From assembly GCA_025041175.1 (NCBI GenBank), contig JAKCFJ010000001.1, positions 310,001 to 374,000 of the forward strand: 64,000 nt of DNA, given 5' to 3'. The stretch is from Halobacteriales archaeon YIM A00010. GTDB taxonomy: Archaea > Halobacteriota > Halobacteria > Halobacteriales > Haloarculaceae. Each line of letters starts with the position of its first letter. Positions within the stretch are counted from its first letter, which is position 1. The notes beneath the pieces are model-generated. The model saw only the letters and a program-made list of their open reading frames with translations, was not told the DNA's origin and ran no database searches. Position numbers and translations under genes: made by a program. This document shows, piece after piece, positions 53,516-61,601 of the stretch.

Positions 53516-54138
53516 GTAACGGCTGGGAACCACAGACCCGGCTCGGAAAGCAGGTCGCCGAGGGCGACATCACGTCGATGGATCAGGCGCTTGCGACGGG
53601 ACTGCCGTTGAAAGAGCCGGAGCTCGTCGATCAGCTCCTGCCGGATCTCGAAGACGACGTGCTCGACATCAACATGGTTCAGCGGATGACCGACTCGGGT
53701 CGCCGGGTCAAGTTCCGCTGTGCCGTCGTCGTCGGCAATCGGAACGGATATGTGGGGTATGCCGAGGGCCGTGACGATCAGGTCGGTGGCGCGATTCAGA
53801 AGGCGATCGAGATTGCCAAGCTGAACATCATCAACGTCGAGCGCGGCAGTGGCTCGTGGGAGGACCGCGCGGGCGGCACCCACTCGTTGGCCCGGAAGAC
53901 CTCCGGCAAGGCTGGCAGCGTCACCGTCGAGCTCGTGCCCGCCCCGCTGGGGCTGGGACGTGCGGCCAGCGAGACCGTCGGTAGCGTGCTCGAGCTCGCG
54001 GGCGTCGAGGACGCGTGGACCAAGAGCCACGGCAACACCCGGACGACGATCAACCTCTCGAAGGCGACGTACAACGCGCTGAAGAACTCGGCCCAGGCGC
54101 GTCGCTCGCGGACGAAGCAACTGGAGGTGGCCGAGTAA
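53512..54138 (+). CDS. rps5: ribosomal protein uS5
   Basis: Small-subunit decoding-fidelity protein. The 208 residues have the dsRNA-binding-like domain ([23 protein letters not shown]) and the C-terminal domain ([23 protein letters not shown]). It overlaps uL30 by 1 bp (TAATG). Confidence 0.97.
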   Translation: MSNGWEPQTRLGKQVAEGDITSMDQALATGLPLKEPELVDQLLPDLEDDVLDINMVQRMTDSGRRVKFRCAVVVGNRNGYVGYAEGRDDQVGGAIQKAIEIAKLNIINVERGSGSWEDRAGGTHSLARKTSGKAGSVTVELVPAPLGLGRAASETVGSVLELAGVEDAWTKSHGNTRTTINLSKATYNALKNSAQARRSRTKQLEVAE

Positions 54139-54599
54139 TGCAAGCGCTCGTGCAACTCCGCGGTGAGGTGGACATGAGCGAGGGTGTGCAAGACACCATC
54201 TCGATGCTCAACCTCGGGCGCGTCAATCACTGCACGTTCATTCCCGAGACCGACACCTACCGTGGGATGGTGACGAAGGTGAACGACTGGGTCGCCCACG
54301 GCCAGCCCAGCGCCGACACCGTCGGATCCGTGTTGGAAACACGCGGCGAGTCGGAAGACGGCGACGCGATCGACGAGGAGTGGGTCACCGACCACACCGA
54401 GTACGACAGTATGGAGTCGCTGGCGGAGGCCCTCGTGGCCGAGGAAACGACGCTTCGTAAGCAGGGGATCTCGCCGACGGTTCGGCTCCATCCCCCGCGT
54501 GGCGGCCACGACGGTCTCAAACACCCGACGAAGGAGGGTGGCCAGCTCGGAAAACACACGACCGAGGAGATCGACAGCCTCCTCACAACGATGCGATGA
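54138..54599 (+). CDS. rpl30: ribosomal protein uL30
   Basis: Large-subunit protein. The 153-residue archaeal form starts [20 protein letters not shown], contains LNLGRVNHCTFIPETDTYRGM, and ends with a basic-to-acidic tail including LHPPRGGHDGLKHP. The start is set by the overlap with uS5. Confidence 0.97.
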   Translation: MQALVQLRGEVDMSEGVQDTISMLNLGRVNHCTFIPETDTYRGMVTKVNDWVAHGQPSADTVGSVLETRGESEDGDAIDEEWVTDHTEYDSMESLAEALVAEETTLRKQGISPTVRLHPPRGGHDGLKHPTKEGGQLGKHTTEEIDSLLTTMR

Positions 54600-55090
54600 C
54601 TAGCAAAAAGAAACGACAGCGCGGCTCTCGCACCCACGGCGGCGGAACGCACAAGAACCGTCGCGGTGCCGGCCATCGCGGTGGCCGCGGGCGTGCGGGC
54701 CGCTCCAAACACGAGTCTCAAAACTACGAATCGGTCGGCAAACACGGCTTCAAGCGGCCACAGAAGGTACAAGAGACCGTCGAAACGATCGACGTTCGAA
54801 CGCTCGATGAGGACGCCTCGTTGTACGCCGCTGAGGGTGTGGCCGAAGAAACGGACGATGGCTACGCGATCGACGTTCGGGACATCGTCGATACGAGCAC
54901 GGACGTGGACGTGGTGAAGGTGCTCGGTGGTGGGGAGGTTCGAACCCCCCTCGAAGTGACCGCCGACGCCTTCTCCGACAGCGCGGCCGAACTCATCGAA
55001 GAAGAGGGTGGAAGCGCGATTCTTACCGAACGCGGTGAAAAACGACGGTCCCAAGCGGAGGCACAGCACGAGGACGAGGACGAAGAATAA
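54596..55090 (+). CDS. rpl15: ribosomal protein uL15
   Basis: Large-subunit protein. It is 164 residues, with the Gly/Arg-rich N-terminus (KKKRQRGSRTHGGGTHKNRRG) and the later GFKRPQKVQETVETIDV. The acidic C-terminal tail (EAQHEDEDEE) is haloarchaeal in style. It overlaps both neighbours. Confidence 0.96.
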   Translation: MTSKKKRQRGSRTHGGGTHKNRRGAGHRGGRGRAGRSKHESQNYESVGKHGFKRPQKVQETVETIDVRTLDEDASLYAAEGVAEETDDGYAIDVRDIVDTSTDVDVVKVLGGGEVRTPLEVTADAFSDSAAELIEEEGGSAILTERGEKRRSQAEAQHEDEDEE

Positions 55091-56544
55091 TGAGTTGGAA
55101 GGAGACCGCCGCCCCAGTCCTCACCCGGATGCCGACCGTTGCTCGTCCAGAGGGTCACATCCCGTTCCGCCGCAAGCTGGGGTGGACGGCTGGCGTGCTC
55201 GTGCTGTATTTCTTCCTCACGAACGTCATCATATTCGGGGCCAACACCCAGGGTGACCTCTACGGGCAGTTCCGGTCGATCCTCGCGGGCGGACAGGGAA
55301 CTGTCTTGCATCTGGGTATCGGGCCGATCGTGACCGCGAGCATCGTGTTGCAGCTGTTGGGCGGGGCGAATCTCCTCGGATTAGACACCTCGAACCCCCG
55401 AGATCAGGCGCTCTACCAGGGGTTACAGAAGCTGCTCGTGGTCGTGATGATCTGCCTGACCGGCATCCCGATGGTGTTCATGGGCGGGCTGATTCAGCCG
55501 GATGCACAGGTCGGCGCGCAGTTGGGCGTCGGGGCGTTCGGTGTCCAGTGGCTGATCTTCGCTCAGCTGTTCGTCGGCGGTCTCCTCATCCTGTTTATGG
55601 ATGAAGTTATCAGCAAGTGGGGTGTCGGAAGCGGTATCGGACTGTTCATTATCGCCGGTGTCAGCCAGCGACTCGTCGGCGGACTGATCCAGTGGGGGGG
55701 ACTCGGACAAGGCAGTCAGGAGGGATTTTTCATCGCGTGGTTCAACATCCTGACCGGACAGATCGACATCGGTCCACCGCTCTCCCAGCAGGGGCTTGAA
55801 TCCATCTTTTTCGGACCCGGACAGATTATCGCGCTGTGTACGACAGTGTTGATCTTTGTGATCGTCGTGTACGCCGAAAGCGTCCGCGTTGAGATTCCCC
55901 TGAGCCACGCGAAGGTGCGGGGAGCACGCGGTCGCTTCCCAGTAAAACTCATCTACGCGAGCGTGCTGCCGATGATCCTCGTGCGAGCGCTACAGGCCAA
56001 TATACAGTTCCTCGGCCGCCTTCTCAATGGGCAGCTGGCACAGATGCCCGCATGGCTTGGCACGTACAACCAGCAGGGACAACCAATTGAGGGGCTGTTT
56101 TACTATTTCAATCCGATTCGGTCCCAGAACTGGATGGGGACGCTGTCCACCCAGCCCATAGACATCCTGCTCCGGATCGGGGTCGATCTCACGTTCATGG
56201 TGCTCGGCGGGGCGCTGTTCGCCATGTTCTGGGTGGAGACAACGGACATGGGTCCGGAAGCCACCGCCAAGCAGATCCAGGATTCGGGGATGCAGATCCC
56301 CGGCTTCCGGCGCAACCCGGGCGTGATGGAGAAGGTGCTCGAACGGTACATCCCCCAAGTGACGGTGATCGGCGGGGCGCTGGTCGGCCTGCTGGCCGTC
56401 GGCGCGAACATGCTCGGAACGATTGGGGGCGTTTCGGGGACCGGGCTGCTCCTGACGGTCTCGATCACCTACAAGCTGTACGAGGAGATTGCGGAAGAAC
56501 AGATGATGGAAATGCACCCCGTGATGCGGGACATGTTCGGGTAA
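55090..56544 (+). CDS. secY: protein translocase subunit SecY
   Basis: Pore-forming subunit of the SecYEG/Sec61 translocon. The 484-residue protein has about ten membrane helices, the plug/start region RKLGWTAGVLVLYFFLTNVIIFG, SKWGVGSGIGLFI, and the cytoplasmic loop RVEIPLSHAKVRGARGRFPVKL. It closes the ribosomal run. Its stop lies 7 bp before a T6-containing repeat that should terminate transcription. Confidence 0.98.
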   Translation: MSWKETAAPVLTRMPTVARPEGHIPFRRKLGWTAGVLVLYFFLTNVIIFGANTQGDLYGQFRSILAGGQGTVLHLGIGPIVTASIVLQLLGGANLLGLDTSNPRDQALYQGLQKLLVVVMICLTGIPMVFMGGLIQPDAQVGAQLGVGAFGVQWLIFAQLFVGGLLILFMDEVISKWGVGSGIGLFIIAGVSQRLVGGLIQWGGLGQGSQEGFFIAWFNILTGQIDIGPPLSQQGLESIFFGPGQIIALCTTVLIFVIVVYAESVRVEIPLSHAKVRGARGRFPVKLIYASVLPMILVRALQANIQFLGRLLNGQLAQMPAWLGTYNQQGQPIEGLFYYFNPIRSQNWMGTLSTQPIDILLRIGVDLTFMVLGGALFAMFWVETTDMGPEATAKQIQDSGMQIPGFRRNPGVMEKVLERYIPQVTVIGGALVGLLAVGANMLGTIGGVSGTGLLLTVSITYKLYEEIAEEQMMEMHPVMRDMFG

Positions 56545-56551
56545 CTCCTCA

Positions 56552-56623
56552 CCCCACCTTTTTTCCGCTCGGGTGCGCGGAGCGCACCCTCACGCAAAAA
56601 ATCTGGACCAAAAAAAGCCGCTC
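56552..56623 (+). repeat. 72-bp inverted repeat, left arm; likely bidirectional terminator
   Basis: These 72 bp are repeated exactly, in reverse, at 57903-57974. Read 5'-3' they contain CCCCACC-T6, a perfect hairpin GGGTGCGC-GGA-GCGCACCC, an A6 run and an A7 run. The T runs on both strands fit archaeal termination after secY and after the zinc-finger module, which converge here. A diverged copy is at 17090-17160. Confidence 0.8.
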
Positions 56624-56725
56624 GCTTGTTCCCACTCGCTTCGCTCGGGGGAACTGCGCTCGCGGTGAGCGTACTCACCGCACCACTCCGCTACCGCCTC
56701 CGCCACTGCTCGCTGTGGCTCTCTG

Positions 56726-57281
56726 TCAGTTGTCGGTGGTGGGTGCGTCGGCTCCACCGACGACGCGCGCCAGCTCGGGATGACGCTGGCGCAAGCCAGC
56801 GAGATCGCCGCGCTGGCGGTACTGGCAGTAGGTCACCAACGTGTCGACCAGACAGGCGGGCGCGCTCTCGGTATCTGGCTTGTCCGTGATCTCGGCGAGT
56901 TCACGTGCGTTGTCGGGCGTGAACACGGACTGCATCACGTCACCATCGCGCTGTTCGTGGAATCGGACACACGCGCCGTTGTCGAACCAGCATTCGATGA
57001 TCGTCTCACCCACAGCACAGTAGCGCGTGAACCGCGCAATGCCGGGTAATTCGTCGTACCCGCCCGTTCGGGACGTTCCCAGACCGGCAGTGGCTAATAC
57101 CTGCTCGATCTGCATAGCATGCGCGCACCCGGTGGATTGACACGGTCTACACCACAACCCCTCGGCCACGTCGATGCTGTGGTACAGTTCGGCCTTCGAC
57201 ACTACCTCTCGATCCTCGACCGCCGAGAGGTTCACCACCTCGCCCCGCCCGGTCGCGGAACTGGAACAACGGCAACGTCAT
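56726..57281 (-). pseudogene. SWIM-like zinc-motif protein, module copy 2, frameshifted
   Basis: The sequence aligns along its whole length with 17310-17861. From ATG 57281 it reads MTLPLFQFRDRAG, then an extra G in a GGGG run (copy 1 has one base fewer) shifts the frame. The proper frame resumes as VNLSAVEDREVVSKAELYHS and runs to the stop at 56726, with WCRPCQSTGCAH, CWFDNG and YCQYRQ all kept. A downstream start (GTG near 57238) could give a shorter protein. It is either a recent pseudogene, a sequence error or a switchable tract. Confidence 0.75.
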
Positions 57282-57424
57282 CGCCACCACCGCCCCAGCG
57301 GGCAGCCCATCCGGTGGTTGAGCCGCGTGCGGACCGGCCGACCACACACCGGACACCGCGTGCGCTGGTTGTCATTCTGATACGATGCGACACCGTTACA
57401 TGTCTCTGCTTCGTTCCCTGTCAT
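57278..57424 (-). CDS. 48-residue CPVCG zinc-finger protein, module copy 2
   Basis: The protein repeats the zinc-finger protein at 17858-18004: TCNGVASYQNDNQ, CPVCGRPVRTRLNHRMGC, GRWWR end. Its TGA overlaps the ATG of the frameshifted partner gene exactly as in copy 1. An in-frame ATG at 57517 would extend it, but the matching frame is not kept in copy 1, so ATG 57424 is preferred. Confidence 0.75.
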   Translation of the reverse strand: MTGNEAETCNGVASYQNDNQRTRCPVCGRPVRTRLNHRMGCPLGRWWR

Positions 57425-57560
57425 GGGTGTTCTTTCCGCTGAGAACCCCAGCGTCGGGTGTCCTAGCACCCGGCGCGTTTCAGTGAACGCGCGGCCGAGG
57501 CACGCTAGCGTTCTCATTTACTGTTCGCTTCCCCATCACACATAAAGGTACTGATGGAAC
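57425..57560 (-). promoter_or_regulatory. conserved leader and promoter of zinc-finger module copy 2
   Basis: This stretch aligns with 18005-18142. It keeps the CTTTATGTGTGAT box (near 57545) and the hairpin GCGCCGGGTG...CACCCGACGC, with a different loop (CTAGGA). Preservation in a partly decayed copy suggests either recent duplication or a function of the leader. Confidence 0.55.
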
Positions 57561-57612
57561 GAATAATGTTATATTATACTAACAGCTCATTACTCCGGCG
57601 GTTGCTCGGAGG

Positions 57613-57822
57613 ATGCCAACGAACCACCGAGATCGGGCGTTGCTGGCCGAGATTGTACCGGTAGCGGTGGATTTCTGTCCGGCAGTCACGTCAGTGCTGT
57701 CACTGTCGAACGATCCGAACGGACCCGCACCGCACGCTGTGGTTCTCCACGTAGAACAGCGGCCGGTCCGTCAAAGCGGTGTGGAGTGTGAGGCCACTCC
57801 CCGCGAGCAGGTCGCTCTCTGA
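57613..57822 (+). CDS. possible 69-residue protein between the module and the repeat
   Basis: The open frame begins at an ATG preceded by CGGAGG, and a TATA-like TTATATTATAC lies about 38 nt upstream. The residues are AEIVPVAVDFCPAVTSVLS and so on, with no recognisable motif. Third positions are only moderately G/C-rich. It may be real or chance; it has no counterpart beside copy 1. Confidence 0.3.
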   Translation: MPTNHRDRALLAEIVPVAVDFCPAVTSVLSLSNDPNGPAPHAVVLHVEQRPVRQSGVECEATPREQVAL

Positions 57823-57902
57823 CGATTCTTTGATCAACATGCGGTAGCGGGACGGAGCGGTGGCGGTGCGGTAGATGGAAGTACGCTCACCGCGAACGCA
57901 GT

Positions 57903-57974
57903 GAGCGGCTTTTTTTGGTCCAGATTTTTTGCGTGAGGGTGCGCTCCGCGCACCCGAGCGGAAAAAAGGTGGGG
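57903..57974 (-). repeat. 72-bp inverted repeat, right arm; likely terminator of carA
   Basis: This is the exact reverse complement of 56552-56623. It starts one base after the carA stop, so CCCCACC-T6 follows carA just as it follows secY. Looser similarity continues inward to about 57880 (AGTACGCTCACCGCGAACGC), also found in inverted form near the left arm. Confidence 0.8.
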
Positions 57975-57975
57975 T

Positions 57976-59040
57976 CTAATCAGCCGAGACGGCCGGTTTC
58001 GATTCGACCATCGCCAGCACATCGTCGAAGAAGTCGAGCGTGTCGTGTGGGCCGGGGTTGGCCTCGGGGTGGTACTGGCGGGTGATAATGTCGAGTTCGT
58101 CGCTGTCCAGCCCTTCGGGCGTGTCGTCGTTGACGTTGACCTGCGTAACGTCGAGTTCGCCGGGATCGGAGACGGTGTAGCCGTGATTCTGGGTCGTCAT
58201 GACGACCGTGTCCGTCTGGAGGTCGCGCACCGGCTGGTTGACGCCCCGGTGGCCGAAGGCCATCTTCTCGGTGTCACCGCCCAGCGCGTCCGCGATGACC
58301 TGCTGGCCGAGACAGATCCCCGCAAGCGGAATCTCGCCCGCGTACGTCTCGACGAGATCACCGGCCGCCTCGAAGTTCTTCGGATCGCCGGGACCGTTCG
58401 AGACGAAGAGAATGTCCGGGGAGAGCTCCTCGATCTCCGCTTCGGTCGTGTCGTACGGAAGCACGTGAACCGTGGCCCCCCGGTCGATCAGCGATGTGAC
58501 GATCGAATCCTTCGCGCCACAGTCGACGAGTGCGACCGACGGTCCCGTGCCGTCGCGGTTGTACGCCACCGGCCCGTCGACCGACACCTGCGCCCCGATG
58601 TCGGTGTGATCACTCATTCCCTCACACTGCGCCAACTCCTCGAGCGCGTCGTCAGGTGTGACACCCTCCCCAGCGGCGATGCCACACCGCATCGCGCCCT
58701 CCTCGCGGATGCCGATCACCAGCTCGCGCGTGTCGAGGTGGTCGACGGCGGGAACGTCCTCCTCAGCCGCCCACGACGCCACGTCCTCGGTGAGCTCACG
58801 AGCCACCACGGCACGGGGATGAATCCGGTCCGATTCGAATCGCTCGGACCGGACGCCGTAGTTCCCGATGAGCGGGTACGAGAACGTGAGCACCTGCTCC
58901 TCGTAAGAGGGATCGGTGAGACTCTCCTCGTATCCGGTGTAGGCTGTCGTGAACACTAGTTCGCCGCGCGTACGGCCAGGAGCGCGGGCGCGTGCAGAAA
59001 CGACGCGCTCACCCTCCAGCGCCACGTAGGCGTCCGTCAT
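57976..59040 (-). CDS. carA: carbamoyl-phosphate synthase small (glutaminase) subunit
   Basis: CarA releases ammonia from glutamine for CarB, supplying carbamoyl phosphate for arginine and pyrimidines. The 354-residue protein has the N-terminal CarA domain (ARAPGRTRGELVFTTAYTGYEESLTDPSY, in parts) and a class I amidotransferase domain: nucleophile Cys in LAGICLGQQVI, then NHGYTVSD and RQYHPEANPGP with the His-Glu pair. carB is not in the window. It is divergent from an Lrp-type regulator. Confidence 0.97.
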   Translation of the reverse strand: MTDAYVALEGERVVSARARAPGRTRGELVFTTAYTGYEESLTDPSYEEQVLTFSYPLIGNYGVRSERFESDRIHPRAVVARELTEDVASWAAEEDVPAVDHLDTRELVIGIREEGAMRCGIAAGEGVTPDDALEELAQCEGMSDHTDIGAQVSVDGPVAYNRDGTGPSVALVDCGAKDSIVTSLIDRGATVHVLPYDTTEAEIEELSPDILFVSNGPGDPKNFEAAGDLVETYAGEIPLAGICLGQQVIADALGGDTEKMAFGHRGVNQPVRDLQTDTVVMTTQNHGYTVSDPGELDVTQVNVNDDTPEGLDSDELDIITRQYHPEANPGPHDTLDFFDDVLAMVESKPAVSAD

Positions 59041-59142
59041 TACGAAGAACGTATTCGACCAGCGCCTTAACCATTGTCATTCGAAGTTAGGTTACGATTT
59101 TCGCAATCTCCAAGTGGGTGGGAACGATAGACACGATCTTCA

Positions 59143-59565
59143 ATGGAAATGGACAGTCTCGACCGGGAGATCCTCAACATCCTCCGGCGCGATGCCCGGA
59201 CGCCGTACACGGAGATCGCGGCAGCGGTCGACACCTCCGAGGGAACGGTTCGCAACCGCGTCGATCGGTTGGAAGACACCGGCGTGATCGAGCGGTTCAC
59301 CGTCTCGACGCGGACAGGAAACGTAAAAGCGATGGTCGAGATCAGCGTCGCGGTCGACGTGGATACGACCGCGGTGTCGGAGTGTATGGCCGAGTGGAAC
59401 GAGGTCGATTTCGTCTGGCAGGTCAGCGGTGAAGAGGATATGGTGCTCGTCGTCGACGCCGCGGACACCAGACGCGTTAACGATCTCATCACGAAAGCCC
59501 GCGGCTTAGAGGAGGTCAAAAGCACGAAAACCCGCCTGATTCTCGACGAACGGCTCGGACGATAA
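59143..59565 (+). CDS. Lrp/AsnC-family regulator
   Basis: The 140-residue protein has an N-terminal HTH (LDREILNILRRDARTPYTEIA, TSEGTVRNRVDRLEDTGVI) and a C-terminal RAM ligand-sensing domain (VDVDTTAVSECMAEW, GEEDMVLVVDAADTRRVND). Divergence from carA across about 100 bp suggests that it controls carA; this is inference. The start is ATG 59143 or 59149. Confidence 0.94.
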   Translation: MEMDSLDREILNILRRDARTPYTEIAAAVDTSEGTVRNRVDRLEDTGVIERFTVSTRTGNVKAMVEISVAVDVDTTAVSECMAEWNEVDFVWQVSGEEDMVLVVDAADTRRVNDLITKARGLEEVKSTKTRLILDERLGR

Positions 59566-59636
59566 CCGACACCACCCGGCTGCGGAGCCAAACGACGAGT
59601 CGAAGAGTCCTTATGAACCACCACCGAGGACTCAGT

Positions 59637-60212
59637 ATGCACACCGATGATCTATCCCCCGGCGGGGACGCCTCTACGCACGAGAACGCAGCGCAGGAAG
59701 TCGTCGCTGTCGACGGCGACGACAACGAGCAGGAGATCGTCAATCGGTTGGTGGCCCACACCGGTGATGGGGTTCGCCACCGGGCGTTCACTGTGCTCGT
59801 GTTCGACGGCGACGGCCACATCCTGCTCGCCCAACGCAGCCCCGACAAACGCCTGTGGGATACGCATTGGGACGGCACCGTCGCCTCCCACCCCGAACAG
59901 GGACAGACACAGATCGAAGCGACCGAACAGCGACTCGAAGAGGAGCTCGGGATCTCACCCACCCAGTACGAAGATCTCCGCGTGACGGACAAGTTCGAAT
60001 ACAAGCGCTACTACCTCACTGACGGCGTCGAGTACGAGGTGTGTACCGTCCTGAAATGCACGCTCGATGCGGCCACCCTCGATCCCGATCCCGAGGAGGT
60101 CGGGGGCTATCTGTGGGTGCCCTACGACCACCTCCACGACAACCCCCGACTGTACCGACAGCTCCGGCTCTGCCCGTGGTTCGAGATCGCAATGCGTCGG
60201 GATCTCGACTGA
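59637..60212 (+). CDS. idi: isopentenyl-diphosphate delta-isomerase, type 1
   Basis: Idi interconverts IPP and DMAPP for the archaeal lipid and carotenoid pathways. The 191-residue protein is a Nudix-fold type 1 enzyme: HRAFTVLVFDGDGHILLAQRS, the active-site Cys replaced context WDTHWDGTVASHPEQGQ, the Nudix-like EATEQRLEEELGI and ending LYRQLRLCPWFEI. Bacterial/eukaryal type 1 has a Cys in TCCSHP-type sequence; here the matching segment is TVASHP, as in several haloarchaea. ATG 59637 lies about 23 nt after a TTATGAA box. Confidence 0.92.
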   Translation: MHTDDLSPGGDASTHENAAQEVVAVDGDDNEQEIVNRLVAHTGDGVRHRAFTVLVFDGDGHILLAQRSPDKRLWDTHWDGTVASHPEQGQTQIEATEQRLEEELGISPTQYEDLRVTDKFEYKRYYLTDGVEYEVCTVLKCTLDAATLDPDPEEVGGYLWVPYDHLHDNPRLYRQLRLCPWFEIAMRRDLD

Positions 60213-60271
60213 CCATCACGTCGTTTCCAGTCGAATCCGTTCCGTTTTTGTCTGAGAAATCAATCCAATGA

Positions 60272-60278
60272 TTTATCA
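60272..60278 (+). promoter_or_regulatory. TATA box for the Yip1-domain gene
   Basis: TTTATCA is centred 27 nt before ATG 60302, a textbook spacing for a leaderless haloarchaeal gene. Confidence 0.65.
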
Positions 60279-60301
60279 CTTCAATACATATTGGTAACAG
60301 T

Positions 60302-60961
60302 ATGGGTATCAGCGACGTCCTCACCGATCCAGATTCGTTTTTCGAACGGAGGGCCGAGGACCCCTCGTGGCTCGTTCCGATAGTGCTCGTTCTGTTGACG
60401 GCCCTACTAGCAGCGATCGCTGCGTCGCCCGAGGCGGAACTGGCCGGGGAGGCTACATCGATGGTTATCGAGAACCAGGGCCAGGAAGCCAACCAAACCC
60501 TCCAGAACGTCATTTCGACGGGAACGAAGGTCGTGGGAGTCGGATGGGCGTTCGTCGAAACGTTCGGCGGGTGGTTGTTGTACGGCCTCGTCTTCTACGT
60601 GATCGCTCGTTTCGGGTTCGAGGGAACCGGCTCGTTCGGTAATACCCTCGCGCTAACCGGCTGGGGCTACGTTCCGGCGGTGATCAACCAGGCGATCTCC
60701 GTGGCGGCCGCGTACGCGGTGTTCGGTGGCGCTTCCCTCCCGGAGAGTTCGATGGCGGCCCAGGAGACGCTCGCCGAACTCCGGTCGGACCCCATTCTCC
60801 TCGCTGCCAGCGTCGTCGGTCTCGCGCTATTGGTGTGGAGCGGCGTCATCTGGACGTACGCGATGTCCCACCTCCACGATCTGTCCCGGCGCGACGCCGC
60901 CATCACCGTCGGGATCCCCGTCGCGCTCGTCCTGATCATGCGGATCAATGGGATCGTGTAG
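60302..60961 (+). CDS. Yip1-domain membrane protein
   Basis: The 219-residue protein starts GISDVLTDPDSFFERRAEDPSW, the typical opening of archaeal Yip1-family proteins, followed by about five membrane helices (LVPIVLVLLTALLAAIAAS; GGWLLYGLVFYVIARFGF; LALTGWGYVPAVINQAISVA; ILLAASVVGLALLVWSGVI; ITVGIPVALVLIM). The function in archaea is unknown; it lies in the cell membrane. It has its own promoter. Confidence 0.88.
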   Translation: MGISDVLTDPDSFFERRAEDPSWLVPIVLVLLTALLAAIAASPEAELAGEATSMVIENQGQEANQTLQNVISTGTKVVGVGWAFVETFGGWLLYGLVFYVIARFGFEGTGSFGNTLALTGWGYVPAVINQAISVAAAYAVFGGASLPESSMAAQETLAELRSDPILLAASVVGLALLVWSGVIWTYAMSHLHDLSRRDAAITVGIPVALVLIMRINGIV

Positions 60962-61108
60962 GGCCTCTGCTCCGGTTCAGTTTCCACTGGATCGAGCCGG
61001 ATCATACCATATGATTACACTTCCCGGCCGGTTTCGCTCGTAGTAAGCTGAATAACCGCTTGTCGGCAGTAGAAATATATGGATTGAATCACAACGAGAA
61101 GTAATACC

Positions 61109-61597
61109 ATGGTTGTAATCACCAATCTAGCGAGCACCGTTCTGATGGGGGTGGTCCTGGTGGCGGTCGTCGGCGCGTTCGTTCGTCTTCGAGCCAGTCC
61201 TAGCGAGACCACGAGGGGCGAACGGTCCACGGCGTCGGACCTGCCACGAATCGCCGGGGACGCCCCCCGTTCGACCACCGATTCCGGTCCCGACATCGGT
61301 TCGTCCGCGACGCCGATCGCGTGGGTCGTCGGATTTCTGGCGCTGGTGGTGGTGGCTGGTGGCGGGGCGATCGCTTTCATCGCCGGGAACGCGCTGCCTC
61401 AGATCGGAACGCAGGCCGCAGGGACCGTGCTGGCGGTCATCCTCGGCGGGTTGCTCTGTGGCTATCTCCTCTCGGGAGTCTACCTTTCGCTGCGGAGCCA
61501 CGGCCGCAAGAGCGCGGAGGCGACCGGCGTCGCCCTGTGGCTGCTCGGGCTGGTTGTCGTCGGCGTGATCGCCGCACAGCTCGTTTTCCTCGCGTAA
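61109..61597 (+). CDS. 162-residue four-helix membrane protein
   Basis: A first helix (LASTVLMGVVLVAVVGAFVRL) is followed by a Ser/Arg-rich cytoplasmic or external loop of about 45 residues and three more helices (WVVGFLALVVVAGGGAIAFI, GTVLAVILGGLLCGYLLSGVY, GVALWLLGLVVVGVIAAQLV). I recognise no family. The next gene starts 4 bp downstream, so they are probably one operon. Confidence 0.75.
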   Translation: MVVITNLASTVLMGVVLVAVVGAFVRLRASPSETTRGERSTASDLPRIAGDAPRSTTDSGPDIGSSATPIAWVVGFLALVVVAGGGAIAFIAGNALPQIGTQAAGTVLAVILGGLLCGYLLSGVYLSLRSHGRKSAEATGVALWLLGLVVVGVIAAQLVFLA

Positions 61598-61601
61598 CCC
61601 G

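Noticed and set aside
54925-54945. GGTTCGAACCCC-like T-loop sequence suggesting a tRNA
   Set aside because: It lies inside rpl15 and no cloverleaf can be drawn around it.
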